Of a DNA stretch of 34,767 nucleotides, positions 16,919 through 25,649 are shown in pieces. The DNA is from Chitinophagales bacterium (lineage in GTDB: Bacteria > Bacteroidota > Bacteroidia > Chitinophagales > Chitinophagaceae): assembly GCA_015654695.1 (NCBI GenBank), contig JAATGJ010000157.1, positions 1 to 34,767 of the forward strand, read 5' to 3'. Position 1 is the stretch's first letter, and each line of letters opens with the position of its first letter. Under the pieces are notes generated by a model. The model saw nothing but the letters and a program-made list of their open reading frames with translations, was not told where the DNA came from and ran no database searches. A program made the position numbers and the translations under genes.

Positions 16919-16946
16919 CGCAGCTTTTTACCTGCATTTAGCTGCG
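16919..16946. repeat. 7-bp perfect inverted repeat in the regulator leader
   Basis: CGCAGCT (16919-16925) and AGCTGCG (16940-16946) are perfect complements across a 14-base spacer, directly beside the operator. This may be a leader hairpin of the regulator mRNA or a second half-site pair. Confidence 0.4.
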
Positions 16947-16985
16947 TAATATTGCTAAAGATGACAGGCTCTGAAGATTTAGTCC

Positions 16986-17996
16986 ATGAAAAATATCAAT
17001 ATTAAAGAACTTGCCCGCGAACTGAAACTATCGGTTTCCACCGTCTCAAAAGCATTACACGACAGTCATGAAATAAGTGAAGAAACCAAGCAGCGTGTGC
17101 TGAAAGCAGCAGCCAGACTCAATTATGTTCCTAATCCTTATGCCAGCAGTTTACGCGGCAGGAAAAGTAAAAATATTGGTGTAGTAATACCTGAAGTAGC
17201 GGATAGTTTTTTTTCACTGGCGATCAATGGCATTGAATCAGTAGCTCATGAAAAAGGTTACCATGTATTGATTTGTTTGACACATGAAAGTTTTGAAAAC
17301 GAAAAAACCATTTTAAAGGAATTCCAGGGAGGAAGAGTGGATGGCGTGCTGATGTCGGTTTCAGGAGAAACATCTCAAAGCGGCCACATTAATGATTTAA
17401 TTTCAAAAGGGGTGCCCCTTATTTTATTTGACAGGGTTTGCGAAGACGTAGAAACAGCGAAAATTACTACTGATGATTTTGCAAGCGGTTACAGGGCCAC
17501 GGAGCACCTGATACAACAAGGTTGCGACGAAATCGCTTTTCTCGATATTTCAAAGAGTTTATCCATCAGCCGCAAAAGACTGGAAGGATATTTACAGGCT
17601 ATTGGGGATCATCAATTGAAAGCAGATAAAAAGAATATTATTCTTTGCACTAACGATACAAACAAAAATTACCCGTTAATAAAAAAAATGCTGCAACAGG
17701 AAAACAGGCCGAACGGCGTTGTATCATCAGTTGAAAAACTAACTATGCCTGTTTACAAGGCTTGTGCAGCGTTAAAATTGAAAATACCCGGTGATGTAAA
17801 AGTTGTTTGTTTCTCCAATCTTGAAACGGCCCCTATTCTGAACCCATCGCTCACTACCATAACACAGCCTGCTTTTGAAATGGGAAAAATAGCTGCTACA
17901 CTTTTATTCAAAGTGCTGGGTAAATCTAATTTTGATTTAGCAAAAGAAAGCCTGGTGATTTCGTCTGCGCTTGAAGTAAGGGATTCAACGGGTTAA
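16986..17996 (+). CDS. LacI/GalR-family transcriptional regulator
   Basis: The 336-residue regulator has an N-terminal LacI helix-turn-helix (IKELARELKLSVSTVSKALH) and hinge helix (residues about 45-58, NPYASSLRGRKSKNIGVVIP). A periplasmic-binding-protein-like effector domain follows (SFFSLAINGIESVAHEKGYHVLI; GVLMSVSGETSQ; ITTDDFASGYRATEHLIQQG). It should bind the palindrome at 16897-16916. Its divergent position to the inositol oxygenase makes inositol or a breakdown product the likely effector, which is inference. The C-terminal motif (TTITQPAFEMGKIAATLLF) is complete and the length is normal. Confidence 0.95.
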   Translation: MKNINIKELARELKLSVSTVSKALHDSHEISEETKQRVLKAAARLNYVPNPYASSLRGRKSKNIGVVIPEVADSFFSLAINGIESVAHEKGYHVLICLTHESFENEKTILKEFQGGRVDGVLMSVSGETSQSGHINDLISKGVPLILFDRVCEDVETAKITTDDFASGYRATEHLIQQGCDEIAFLDISKSLSISRKRLEGYLQAIGDHQLKADKKNIILCTNDTNKNYPLIKKMLQQENRPNGVVSSVEKLTMPVYKACAALKLKIPGDVKVVCFSNLETAPILNPSLTTITQPAFEMGKIAATLLFKVLGKSNFDLAKESLVISSALEVRDSTG

Positions 17997-18205
17997 TCTT
18001 GCAGAATTGAAAAATCATTACCGTTGCAACTTTTTTATAAACTGTAACTTTTTTTATACTCTTATAATAATACTATGTTTACTTACCGTTAATACGCCTG
18101 TGTTACTTTGGCGGCATTAAGTCTGCCTATGGTTCCGGGTACAAATAATAAACATCATTTTTTAAACCGTTATGGACTGAACCCTGTTCAACACCAGTAA
18201 TAAAA
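17997..18205. other. AT-rich intergenic region with an 18-bp-period direct repeat
   Basis: The segment holds two imperfect copies of AACTTTTTTATA spaced 18 bases apart (18028-18039 and 18046-18058). Next comes a stretch (about 18062-18101) that resembles part of the SusC upstream region (about 15831-15870). TTACTTTG near 18107-18114 is one base off a -7 box. No clear terminator follows the regulator gene. Confidence 0.4.
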
Positions 18206-19222
18206 ATGTTCTTCATGAAACATTGTTGGAATTATAAACAGACCATGCTTGTACCCGTATTATTTTTATTCTTCATTCAATCGTCTGCACAGGCGCCTGT
18301 TATTGATGATGGAGGTTATCGTGGCGGTTCAATAAAAGGAATAAAAAGCCTTGACCAATCGTTGAATTTTGTTGTGATAGGAGATTGGGGGCGCAACGGC
18401 GAAAACTATCAGAAAGAGGTGGCAACTGCCATGGGCCAGGCTGCCCGTGATATCGGGGCGCAATTTGTGATTGCAACGGGAGATAATTTTTATCCTTACG
18501 GTGTAAAAAGTACTGCCGATTATCATTGGATAGCGTCATTTGAAACCATTTACAGGGCCCAGTCATTACATGTGAAATGGTTTCCCGTTCTCGGCAATCA
18601 TGATTATATATCCAATCCTGATGCGGAGGTCGAATATTCGCAGATCAGCAGCCGCTGGGATATGCCTTCACGTTATTATTCTAAAAAATACTTTATAAAC
18701 GGAGATACAACACAGGGTGTTCTTTTAGCTTTCATAGATACCGATCCGTTTGAGAAAAAAATGCAGGGAAGAAAAACAGATAGTGTTAAATATACAGTCA
18801 GCTCGACAGAAGACCAGCAGAAATGGCTGGAGCAGGTGTTAAATGATAACACTGTAAAATGGAAGATTGTTGTGGGGCATCATCCTGTTTATACCGGTGG
18901 CTGGCGATCCGGCACCCAGGAAACAAAAAAAATGCGTGCTTTTTTGGAACCTATGTTTCAAAAGTATGGGGTCAACTTTTATATCGCCGGGCATGAACAC
19001 CATTTAGAGTACACCAAACCGGAAGGAATTACACATTACATTATATCAGGTTCCGGCTCCGAAGCACGCAAGACTGCTATGCATCCCGAAGGCGGAAAGT
19101 TCGCAGCCTCTGAGCAGGGCTTTGTGACTTTCTCCTTTTCCGGCAACCAGGCCATGCTTCAATTCATCAACTATACCGGAAAGATCATTTACAATACTAT
19201 AATAGATAAAAACAGTAAATGA
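18206..19222 (+). CDS. Secreted purple-acid-phosphatase-like metallophosphoesterase (TRAP/Acp5 type)
   Basis: The 338-residue protein has a signal peptide (cut near SSAQA) and resembles the small tartrate-resistant acid phosphatases. All metal-site motifs are present: GDWG (Asp60), GDNFYPYG (Asp93, Tyr96), GNHDY (Asn131), GHHPVYTGG (His225) and GHEHHLEY (His263, His265). The tyrosine after GDNF is the residue that ligates Fe(III) and gives purple phosphatases their colour. It should hydrolyse phosphomonoesters in the periplasm or outside. An inner ATG at 18215 is an equally good start. Inositol phosphates are a tempting substrate given the neighbouring inositol genes, but the gene is not in their operon, so this is only a suggestion. 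Confidence 0.9.
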   Translation: MFFMKHCWNYKQTMLVPVLFLFFIQSSAQAPVIDDGGYRGGSIKGIKSLDQSLNFVVIGDWGRNGENYQKEVATAMGQAARDIGAQFVIATGDNFYPYGVKSTADYHWIASFETIYRAQSLHVKWFPVLGNHDYISNPDAEVEYSQISSRWDMPSRYYSKKYFINGDTTQGVLLAFIDTDPFEKKMQGRKTDSVKYTVSSTEDQQKWLEQVLNDNTVKWKIVVGHHPVYTGGWRSGTQETKKMRAFLEPMFQKYGVNFYIAGHEHHLEYTKPEGITHYIISGSGSEARKTAMHPEGGKFAASEQGFVTFSFSGNQAMLQFINYTGKIIYNTIIDKNSK

Positions 19223-19254
19223 AGAGTTAGGTACCAATGAGTTTATAAGATTTC

Positions 19255-20619
19255 TTACTTTTTAAAAAAAGGCAGCAGTGTTTGTTGCTGAAATATAGTT
19301 TTAACCTCATTGCACAGTTTATCTTTTGATGAACAGGTAGCATTGACCAATACATAAGGACCCGATCCCTTCACCAGGTTCCAGCGCCATTCAAACTGAT
19401 GGGTAGTATGACTTATTCCATTGTCATACCACCAGGCTGAGTACAACTTATCATTCCCGTTCACCAGTGTTGCCGTAAAAACCTCTTTATCTCCTATACT
19501 TTCGTTTTGTATTTTTTCGAATTGATAGCCGCTGCCTGTCCAGCATATCATGGGATTATGATCTGTATCATAAAATCCGCGTATATACTTTACATATATC
19601 AGGGCGTTTGGCTTTTCAAGCTTTACTATTCCGGGAACAGGTGATGTTATGGAATATCCTGCCATCTCCTGCTGCGAAGGGATATTGAATTTATTGAAAG
19701 TATCTGTTGTAAAAACCTTCCACACCAGCAGTGAAACAGAGACAAGTACCAGCAGGTGAAACAGTAGCGGCTTATATGAAATGGTAACAGGAATTGCTGA
19801 TTCATTTATTTTTTCCTTCACAGGCGACCTTCTGACTATAAAAGAGGCAAGCAGTACAGCCGGTAAAAAAACATAGATCAGCAGGCAACCAATGCCTGCG
19901 ACATCGTGAGACACTGATTCCGGTGGTATGTTAAAAAGAACAAGTAGCAGGATACGGAAAAGATTAGCGATGATATTGAACAGGAGAATAACAAAAAGAT
20001 AAAGAATTATCCGCCAATTTCCGGCCTTACGGTTGAATTTTGTTTGATAAAAAGCGATCAGAATTACTCCCAGCAAAAGAGATGTTGTTATCATGTTCAG
20101 TCCCATACAGGCCGGGTCAACGGAAAACTCATTGCCGTGGTGTATGATCACGTTCCCCTGCACTTCCGCTGTATAGCCCAGAAGCTGAAAGATATACCCG
20201 GCAAGTTGGGTAAGCTGCATACGAATGGGAAAACTGAATGTATTTGCGAGGTAGTGAAACACCGGGGAAGCGAGCATGACAATCGCAGGCATTAGCATTC
20301 CTGTCCTGCCATAAAAACTTTCTTTGACAAAAATTAAAGCAAAACAGACCGTATAGAAAAATAAGGTTTTGACAGGCATAAAGAAGCAAAGCAACCCGGC
20401 AATAAAAGTTATCCATGCATACCGGTAACTTGCCGGGCGGCCGGCATAAGTCTGCAACACAAATGGCAATGCGATCATACCAAGCAAAAAACCGGGAGAT
20501 GAAACGGGCAGGTAATTATGCAGACCAATGACAGCGATAATGATATAGCTTGTTGCTATTAAAGCCGCTGGTTGCAGTACCTTGTTTTTTTTCAATAATA
20601 TGTTCAGTGATCCCGTCAT
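19255..20619 (-). CDS. xrtN: Exosortase N (XrtN), with C-terminal EpsI-like domain
   Basis: The 454-residue polytopic membrane protein of the exosortase/archaeosortase family acts as a transpeptidase-like sorting enzyme for proteins with a PEP-type C-terminal tail. The catalytic triad is visible: Cys171 in VDPACMGLNM, Arg222 in ANLFRILLL and His238 in VSHDVAGIG. About eight membrane segments lie before residue 262 and one more near 285-302. The remaining 150 residues form an exported domain containing HNPMICWTGSGY (His354, Cys359), which recalls EpsI/DUF3485 proteins. The gene follows the VIT-domain protein by one base, so enzyme and presumed substrate are made together. Subtype N rather than K is inferred from the VIT partner. 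Confidence 0.82.
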   Translation of the reverse strand: MTGSLNILLKKNKVLQPAALIATSYIIIAVIGLHNYLPVSSPGFLLGMIALPFVLQTYAGRPASYRYAWITFIAGLLCFFMPVKTLFFYTVCFALIFVKESFYGRTGMLMPAIVMLASPVFHYLANTFSFPIRMQLTQLAGYIFQLLGYTAEVQGNVIIHHGNEFSVDPACMGLNMITTSLLLGVILIAFYQTKFNRKAGNWRIILYLFVILLFNIIANLFRILLLVLFNIPPESVSHDVAGIGCLLIYVFLPAVLLASFIVRRSPVKEKINESAIPVTISYKPLLFHLLVLVSVSLLVWKVFTTDTFNKFNIPSQQEMAGYSITSPVPGIVKLEKPNALIYVKYIRGFYDTDHNPMICWTGSGYQFEKIQNESIGDKEVFTATLVNGNDKLYSAWWYDNGISHTTHQFEWRWNLVKGSGPYVLVNATCSSKDKLCNEVKTIFQQQTLLPFFKK

Positions 20620-20620
20620 G

Positions 20621-23119
20621 CTAACTAAACCGGATTTTTTTACCGTTCATAACATAAGCCAATACCAGTAATGCAATAATAATAAGCACCCATTCATGCG
20701 GCTCGGGTACAGCGCCTTTCGATTTCAGCGCAGCGTTTTTTAAACTGATATCAGCATCTTTGATATTAAACCGTTCATAGTCCTCTTGTGTTTCAAGCAC
20801 CACCAAACTGGAAACAGGGCTTACGACATAAGCTTTACGGGCATCTTCCACCAGGCTGTCATTGAGCGGCCTGTCAATAAGCAATCCACTTCCAAGCTTT
20901 TGCATGATATGGTTGTAAGTGAATAACCGCATCAAATGATCCGGCCCGGAAGAATTTCCTGCGCCACCCGTTCTTTGAATGACCATGTCTGATTGATGAA
21001 TAATTACCTGGTCATTATTCTCCAGGTCATCCGGGAAATTTCCTTTCACCAGCATATCAGTAAATGACTGTACATCTCCTTTATCATACTGAAAAACCCG
21101 GAACTCTTTCAATGACCGGAGGTAGGGAGATAATTCCTTTCCCATATCAAACAGTTTTACTTTTTGATCTTTATTGAGAAAAGCTTTGGTTCTTTTCATA
21201 AAATCCGTTTCCGCCAGGTCGTCTATATTGGGAGAAACAGCAGAACTTTTGGTAACCAGCAATGAATGAACGGGATCAGTAATTTCAAATAAAGGGAAAA
21301 GACTGAATTGTTTTACATGAAGCTTTCCCCATAATTCATCTTTGTTTCCTGGCTGTAGTTTTATTATCTCTGAGTCAAACACAAAAACATTTTTACCATT
21401 TGTGAGATCAGTAATCTTATTGAACTCATCCTTTGTCCATGATTTGTTGATATCAAGATATACAGCATCCATCTGAACAGGTGATAATTTCTTATGATAA
21501 GGAGCCAGAGAATAGGTAGTATTATCAAAACTAAAAGAGCAATCAGCCAAACCAGGATCTTTGATCTGCATGCTCCATATTGGTTCATACTTTCCTTTTC
21601 GTTTATAAGATTGTCCGCTCATTGAAACAAAAGAAGCAGGTAATTGATAATTGCTGACAGGTTGTTCAAAATCAAAAAGGATATTTTCATGGGCATTTTC
21701 AAAAGAAGGGCCTTTGAAATAAACGTTCTCGTATTGGAGTTTGCCATGTATTCTTTCTAAAGGAGCGGTGATACCAATCTTAAACATCCTGCTTTCTCCT
21801 GCAAAAACAGGAAACACTCTTACTGAAACGGTGTTTCCCTCCTGCCACTGTACTACTGAAGGGTCACGGTTTTCAACGCCCACAATTCTTTTATAGGCAG
21901 AATCAGCTTTTGCTTTTGTCGTCATAATTCCCTTTTCTTCTTTTCCATTTATCCACAGCGATAAAGAAGTAACAACGCCACCTTCCGGCAAATAGAAAGT
22001 ATAGATGGCCTCCTCCTGTCTTGTCCACGCTGTTTTTTCATTGCCATTCGTAACGGTGATCGTCTTTTCGGTATAAGCCATATTACAGGCAGGCCATAGC
22101 TTTACCTCTGTATTCACCTGTTCCGTATAAAGGTGATCTCCTATCCAGAGACGTTCCTGGCCTTCATGCCGAAGGCCCTGCATAGATTCAAGTATTTTGA
22201 TCCTGCTATCGGTTTCAACTTTTGGTGTTCCTGATAATAATGCCGCCGTCATAACCAATGGATCATGTTTTCTTTCTTCTCCAAAATTTTTAACCGGCAC
22301 CCGCCATAAAAAATCACCCGTCGCTGCTTCAGGTACGCTAAAGATCAATTCAGTTTTCATCATCTTATTTACAAAAAAACCGGGCGCTACTTTCTGCGTC
22401 ACATTTACCCACGCAGGAAGACCTGTCTTATTATTACTCTCCAGCCACGCATGGTCAATTTGTTTTTTTGAAGAATTCCATAAGCCGATATAACAAGCGA
22501 CGAAAGCGATGACCGATACAAGTCCTGCTGAAAAACTTACCCAATACTTTTTATCTGTCGCTGAAACCTTCTTCATTAAAACCAATGTATAGACCATGAA
22601 GAGCAGGGGAACAAAAACATGCAATGAAACACCGATAAGGAAAAAGCCAATGAGTCCAACGGGATACAATGGCAGTAAGTACAGGGACAAATAAAGGAAG
22701 GTGACAAAACTTACTCCCGCTGTAAAGGACATCAGGTGTGTTGCCCATTTTGGTAAAACCTCTTTATAAGCAAACGATATATAGTTTACACAAATAAGTA
22801 CTAGCAGGCCGGCAAACCAGTTAGCAGAATCTTCAAAAACAGTCATTTCCCTGTTCAATGACCAGGCGCTGATAAAGAATAAATTCATGAACAAAAAGGT
22901 ATTATGGATCTTATCTTCTTTTTGAATACTTTTCCTGTTAAAAAACAGGACAAAAAAATAAACCAGCGTCAGGAGGAAATTGGCGGTAAACAGGCCAAAA
23001 GCATTTTCTTCCTTTATATTGATAAAAAAGGGCAGGCAGAAAAAGAATAGCGAAACGGCTATACAAATAAGCCCGGCCAGGTACTCTTTGTTTTGAAGTT
23101 TTTGTTTAAGCAGGTGCAT
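20621..23119 (-). CDS. XrtN-system VIT-domain membrane protein with VPEP sorting tail
   Basis: The 832-residue protein is the probable dedicated substrate of the adjacent exosortase. Residues 10-215 contain about seven membrane segments. Residues about 345-455 form a VIT domain (EEAIYTFYLPEGGVVTSLSLWI; ADSAYKRIV; VRVFPVFAGESRMFKIGITAPL). Residues about 550-680 may be a degenerate von Willebrand A domain, with D556-I-N-K-S560 at the place of the metal-binding DxSxS. The tail is a sorting signal: VPEPHEW at 804-810, a hydrophobic helix, then NGKKIRFS. VIT-VWA proteins usually act in adhesion or complex assembly. The surface role here is unknown, and cleavage at the tail is inferred from the partner enzyme. 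Confidence 0.85.
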   Translation of the reverse strand: MHLLKQKLQNKEYLAGLICIAVSLFFFCLPFFINIKEENAFGLFTANFLLTLVYFFVLFFNRKSIQKEDKIHNTFLFMNLFFISAWSLNREMTVFEDSANWFAGLLVLICVNYISFAYKEVLPKWATHLMSFTAGVSFVTFLYLSLYLLPLYPVGLIGFFLIGVSLHVFVPLLFMVYTLVLMKKVSATDKKYWVSFSAGLVSVIAFVACYIGLWNSSKKQIDHAWLESNNKTGLPAWVNVTQKVAPGFFVNKMMKTELIFSVPEAATGDFLWRVPVKNFGEERKHDPLVMTAALLSGTPKVETDSRIKILESMQGLRHEGQERLWIGDHLYTEQVNTEVKLWPACNMAYTEKTITVTNGNEKTAWTRQEEAIYTFYLPEGGVVTSLSLWINGKEEKGIMTTKAKADSAYKRIVGVENRDPSVVQWQEGNTVSVRVFPVFAGESRMFKIGITAPLERIHGKLQYENVYFKGPSFENAHENILFDFEQPVSNYQLPASFVSMSGQSYKRKGKYEPIWSMQIKDPGLADCSFSFDNTTYSLAPYHKKLSPVQMDAVYLDINKSWTKDEFNKITDLTNGKNVFVFDSEIIKLQPGNKDELWGKLHVKQFSLFPLFEITDPVHSLLVTKSSAVSPNIDDLAETDFMKRTKAFLNKDQKVKLFDMGKELSPYLRSLKEFRVFQYDKGDVQSFTDMLVKGNFPDDLENNDQVIIHQSDMVIQRTGGAGNSSGPDHLMRLFTYNHIMQKLGSGLLIDRPLNDSLVEDARKAYVVSPVSSLVVLETQEDYERFNIKDADISLKNAALKSKGAVPEPHEWVLIIIALLVLAYVMNGKKIRFS

Positions 23120-23218
23120 AAAAATTGTTTATTGATAAGTATGTATTGTTTCGATGAAACTGGTTGCCCGTAACTGATTTTTCCCTATCCTGTTTTTCAC
23201 AACTTGTTTTTAAATGCT

Positions 23219-24565
23219 CTACCATTGAATTTTTTTGGAAAAGTGCATGATAACAGCGAGTGTCAGGAATAAACCAATACTGCCCAGAAGCAATGAGTAA
23301 TCCTGTAACTGGAGTATGGTGAATACATATGAATACATCAGCACCAGTATCACAGAAAGAACAGAAGTAAGCCTGGAGGATTGCAAAAGCCCTTTTACAA
23401 ACCAGCCTATCAATCCCACTGTTGCTATGGATGCAATGATATAAGCGATATTAAAACCGGTATATTCTGAAAAGGATAAGAGTAAGGTGTAGAAAAGTAT
23501 CAGCGCCAATCCTATCAGTGCATATTGAAAAGGATGCACCGATTTTTTATTGACGGTTTCAATAATGAAAAAAGCGGCAAAGGTCAGTAAGATACAAAGG
23601 ATGGCATACTTGACGGAACGCATGGTTTTCTGGTAACCATTTACGGGGACAAAAAGATCAGCGCCAAAAGCTTCGCTTGTGATACTGTTCATCGTATCTC
23701 CGCCATACTTTGGAATATAATCTGCAGTTGTGTATGCATTATCCTTCCATTGCTGGGGATATTTCCGGGTATGAGAAAGGCTTTTCCACCTGGCCGTAAA
23801 CCCTGTCTTCTTTATATCAGATGTGATGGGTAACTGGCTACCCGTAAAACTAGGATCAGGCCAGCCAGATTTTAACTCGACCGCAGTTTCTTTACCTACC
23901 GGGGTAAAAAGTAATTGTTCAGAACCATTCAGGCTGAGATCAGCTGAAAACGAAATATCTTTTTTTATATCTGCTTCTGTTAATGACAACGGAGCTGTAA
24001 ACGATTCACGTAAGGATGCATTGCCTGAAGCGGTGGGATTTAACCCCAGTAAGGAATCATTCCATTTCAGCTGAATTTCATTTTTTAGACCTTTGCTATC
24101 AGAAACTCCCATAGAAACATACGCTTCATTCCACAACATATCCGTATCTGACAACTTCATTTTATCCAATGGAAGCCGGGAAAATTTACCAGTCATTGTA
24201 GTATTGGATGAAAACAACATCACCTGGTAAATACCCCGGTATCTTTTTTCCGGGACAACGGTGGATTTAATGTCGAGTTTATCAGGAAGGAAATAAGCCT
24301 GGTGACGGATCGTCATTAACTTTCCATCGCTACTGGCTGTGTTTTCGTTGTAAGGAATAACCAATACAGGCCCGGTAAGGGTTTGCCTGCCTGCCCATTT
24401 ACTGCTTACTTCAGCTACCGCTTCTTTTTGCCTTTCTTCCCGTTCTTTAATAATATCCTGGACAAAATAAGCCGGTATGAGCAATAATAATACGAGGGCG
24501 CCTATCATAAGCCCCTTGATGAGCAGTTTACTTTTTTGCCAGATACTTGTCACAATTGTTTCCAT
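23219..24565 (-). CDS. creD: CreD-family inner-membrane protein
   Basis: The 448-residue protein of the CreD (CET) family begins with a membrane segment (residues about 15-35). A large periplasmic domain follows, with the family motif SSKWAGRQTLTGPVLVIPY near residues 49-67. The C-terminus has about six membrane segments (about 310-445). In enterobacteria CreD is linked to envelope stress and colicin tolerance; its biochemical role is not known. Here it lies in the exosortase operon, 24 bases after the DUF1361 gene and 99 before the VIT-domain gene. That supports a common envelope function rather than the CreBC regulon, since no CreBC genes are present. Confidence 0.9.
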   Translation of the reverse strand: METIVTSIWQKSKLLIKGLMIGALVLLLLIPAYFVQDIIKEREERQKEAVAEVSSKWAGRQTLTGPVLVIPYNENTASSDGKLMTIRHQAYFLPDKLDIKSTVVPEKRYRGIYQVMLFSSNTTMTGKFSRLPLDKMKLSDTDMLWNEAYVSMGVSDSKGLKNEIQLKWNDSLLGLNPTASGNASLRESFTAPLSLTEADIKKDISFSADLSLNGSEQLLFTPVGKETAVELKSGWPDPSFTGSQLPITSDIKKTGFTARWKSLSHTRKYPQQWKDNAYTTADYIPKYGGDTMNSITSEAFGADLFVPVNGYQKTMRSVKYAILCILLTFAAFFIIETVNKKSVHPFQYALIGLALILFYTLLLSFSEYTGFNIAYIIASIATVGLIGWFVKGLLQSSRLTSVLSVILVLMYSYVFTILQLQDYSLLLGSIGLFLTLAVIMHFSKKIQW

Positions 24566-24589
24566 TTTTGTTGATTTTGAGTGAATGAT

Positions 24590-25279
24590 TTATTTGCTGA
24601 CCTGGTTAAAATTTTCAGATAGCTTTTTAACAGTGATATATAATAATGTCATAAACACAGCGTAGCAGGATATCATGCCCCATTCCATTTTATTGGCAAA
24701 AGGGTATAGCAACATATCCAGCATTTCGCTGAACAGGGAAAATGGCTGGGTGATCACATCCCAGCTATTGTAGCGAAGGAAACGTCCGATATAGATACCA
24801 AACGCATTCAGCCACATAACAGCAAATACCATAAACAGGGAGGAACTTCTGCCGCTGACGGTTTGCAAAACCACTTCTATCTTTCGTAATGAAACGATAC
24901 CAAATAACAGACCATTCCAGGCAAAAGACAACAACAACAAAAGATCGAACCATTTGGGCGCTGAACGGATATACCTGAGATGAAAAAGATCGGTTAGTAT
25001 GTAAAAAGAATTAGGGATAAATAAAAGCCATACAACTAAAGTCAATGCAAGCATCCATTTATTCTCCATTACACGGATATTGCGCGACAACCAGTAACTA
25101 ACTGCATAAGGAACAAAAGCAAGAAACAAATTCCATAGCAGGAAAACATAGGTCAAATCACCTGTGGCCACTACCCTGGCACACAGCAGCAGGTAGCTAA
25201 AACTACAGGAGGCAATGAACCACTGGTGCAGTGTAAATGAAAGGGGAATCTTTTCTCTATGCGCTGATTGCTGTATCAT
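24590..25279 (-). CDS. DUF1361 membrane protein
   Basis: The 229-residue protein has about seven membrane segments. The DUF1361 signature is readable as LLFIPNSFYILTDLFHLR near residues 84-101, followed by a KWFDLLLLLSFAWNGLLFG segment. The function of this family is not known. The gene abuts the upstream kinase gene: the kinase TAA begins on the very next base after this ATG codon on the opposite end, leaving no gap. It is therefore surely co-transcribed with it and with creD downstream. Confidence 0.85.
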   Translation of the reverse strand: MIQQSAHREKIPLSFTLHQWFIASCSFSYLLLCARVVATGDLTYVFLLWNLFLAFVPYAVSYWLSRNIRVMENKWMLALTLVVWLLFIPNSFYILTDLFHLRYIRSAPKWFDLLLLLSFAWNGLLFGIVSLRKIEVVLQTVSGRSSSLFMVFAVMWLNAFGIYIGRFLRYNSWDVITQPFSLFSEMLDMLLYPFANKMEWGMISCYAVFMTLLYITVKKLSENFNQVSK

Positions 25280-25648
25280 TTAAAAAAGTTTAGGAATAAA
25301 AATGATCGCCCCGGTGATAAAGGCGATTAATGCCGATATGAATACTGCCGCCGCAGCGAGATCCTTAATCAATTTAACTTCGGGTTTGTGTTCCGGTGAA
25401 ATAAAATCCATGATCCTCTCAATGGAGGTATTGAAAATCTCGGCTGACCATACAAAGCCAGTAACAATAACCAGTAAAATGATCTCAGTACCGGATAACC
25501 TTAACCAACATGCTGCGATAACCACTGCGATGGTTGCTGCCAGGTGAATTCGGGCATTGTGTTCCTGCCGGAAAAATTCTTTGATCCCGTTAAATGCAAA
25601 TCGTAAACTACCGGCCCTTGCACGAAAGGAAAATTCTTTTGCTTTCAT
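25280..25648 (-). CDS. dgkA: Diacylglycerol/undecaprenol kinase (DgkA family)
   Basis: The 122-residue membrane kinase has three hydrophobic helices. The conserved RQEHNARIH (Glu30) and the active-site helix SAEIFNTSIERIMDF (Glu70, Asn73, Glu77) followed by VKLIKDLAAAAV are all present. Family members phosphorylate diacylglycerol or, in many non-enterobacteria, undecaprenol, the lipid carrier for envelope polymers. Its place in an exosortase operon fits a link to lipid-carrier recycling, but this is inference. The start lies one base after the upstream gene's stop. Confidence 0.9.
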   Translation of the reverse strand: MKAKEFSFRARAGSLRFAFNGIKEFFRQEHNARIHLAATIAVVIAACWLRLSGTEIILLVIVTGFVWSAEIFNTSIERIMDFISPEHKPEVKLIKDLAAAAVFISALIAFITGAIIFIPKLF

Positions 25649-25649
25649 T

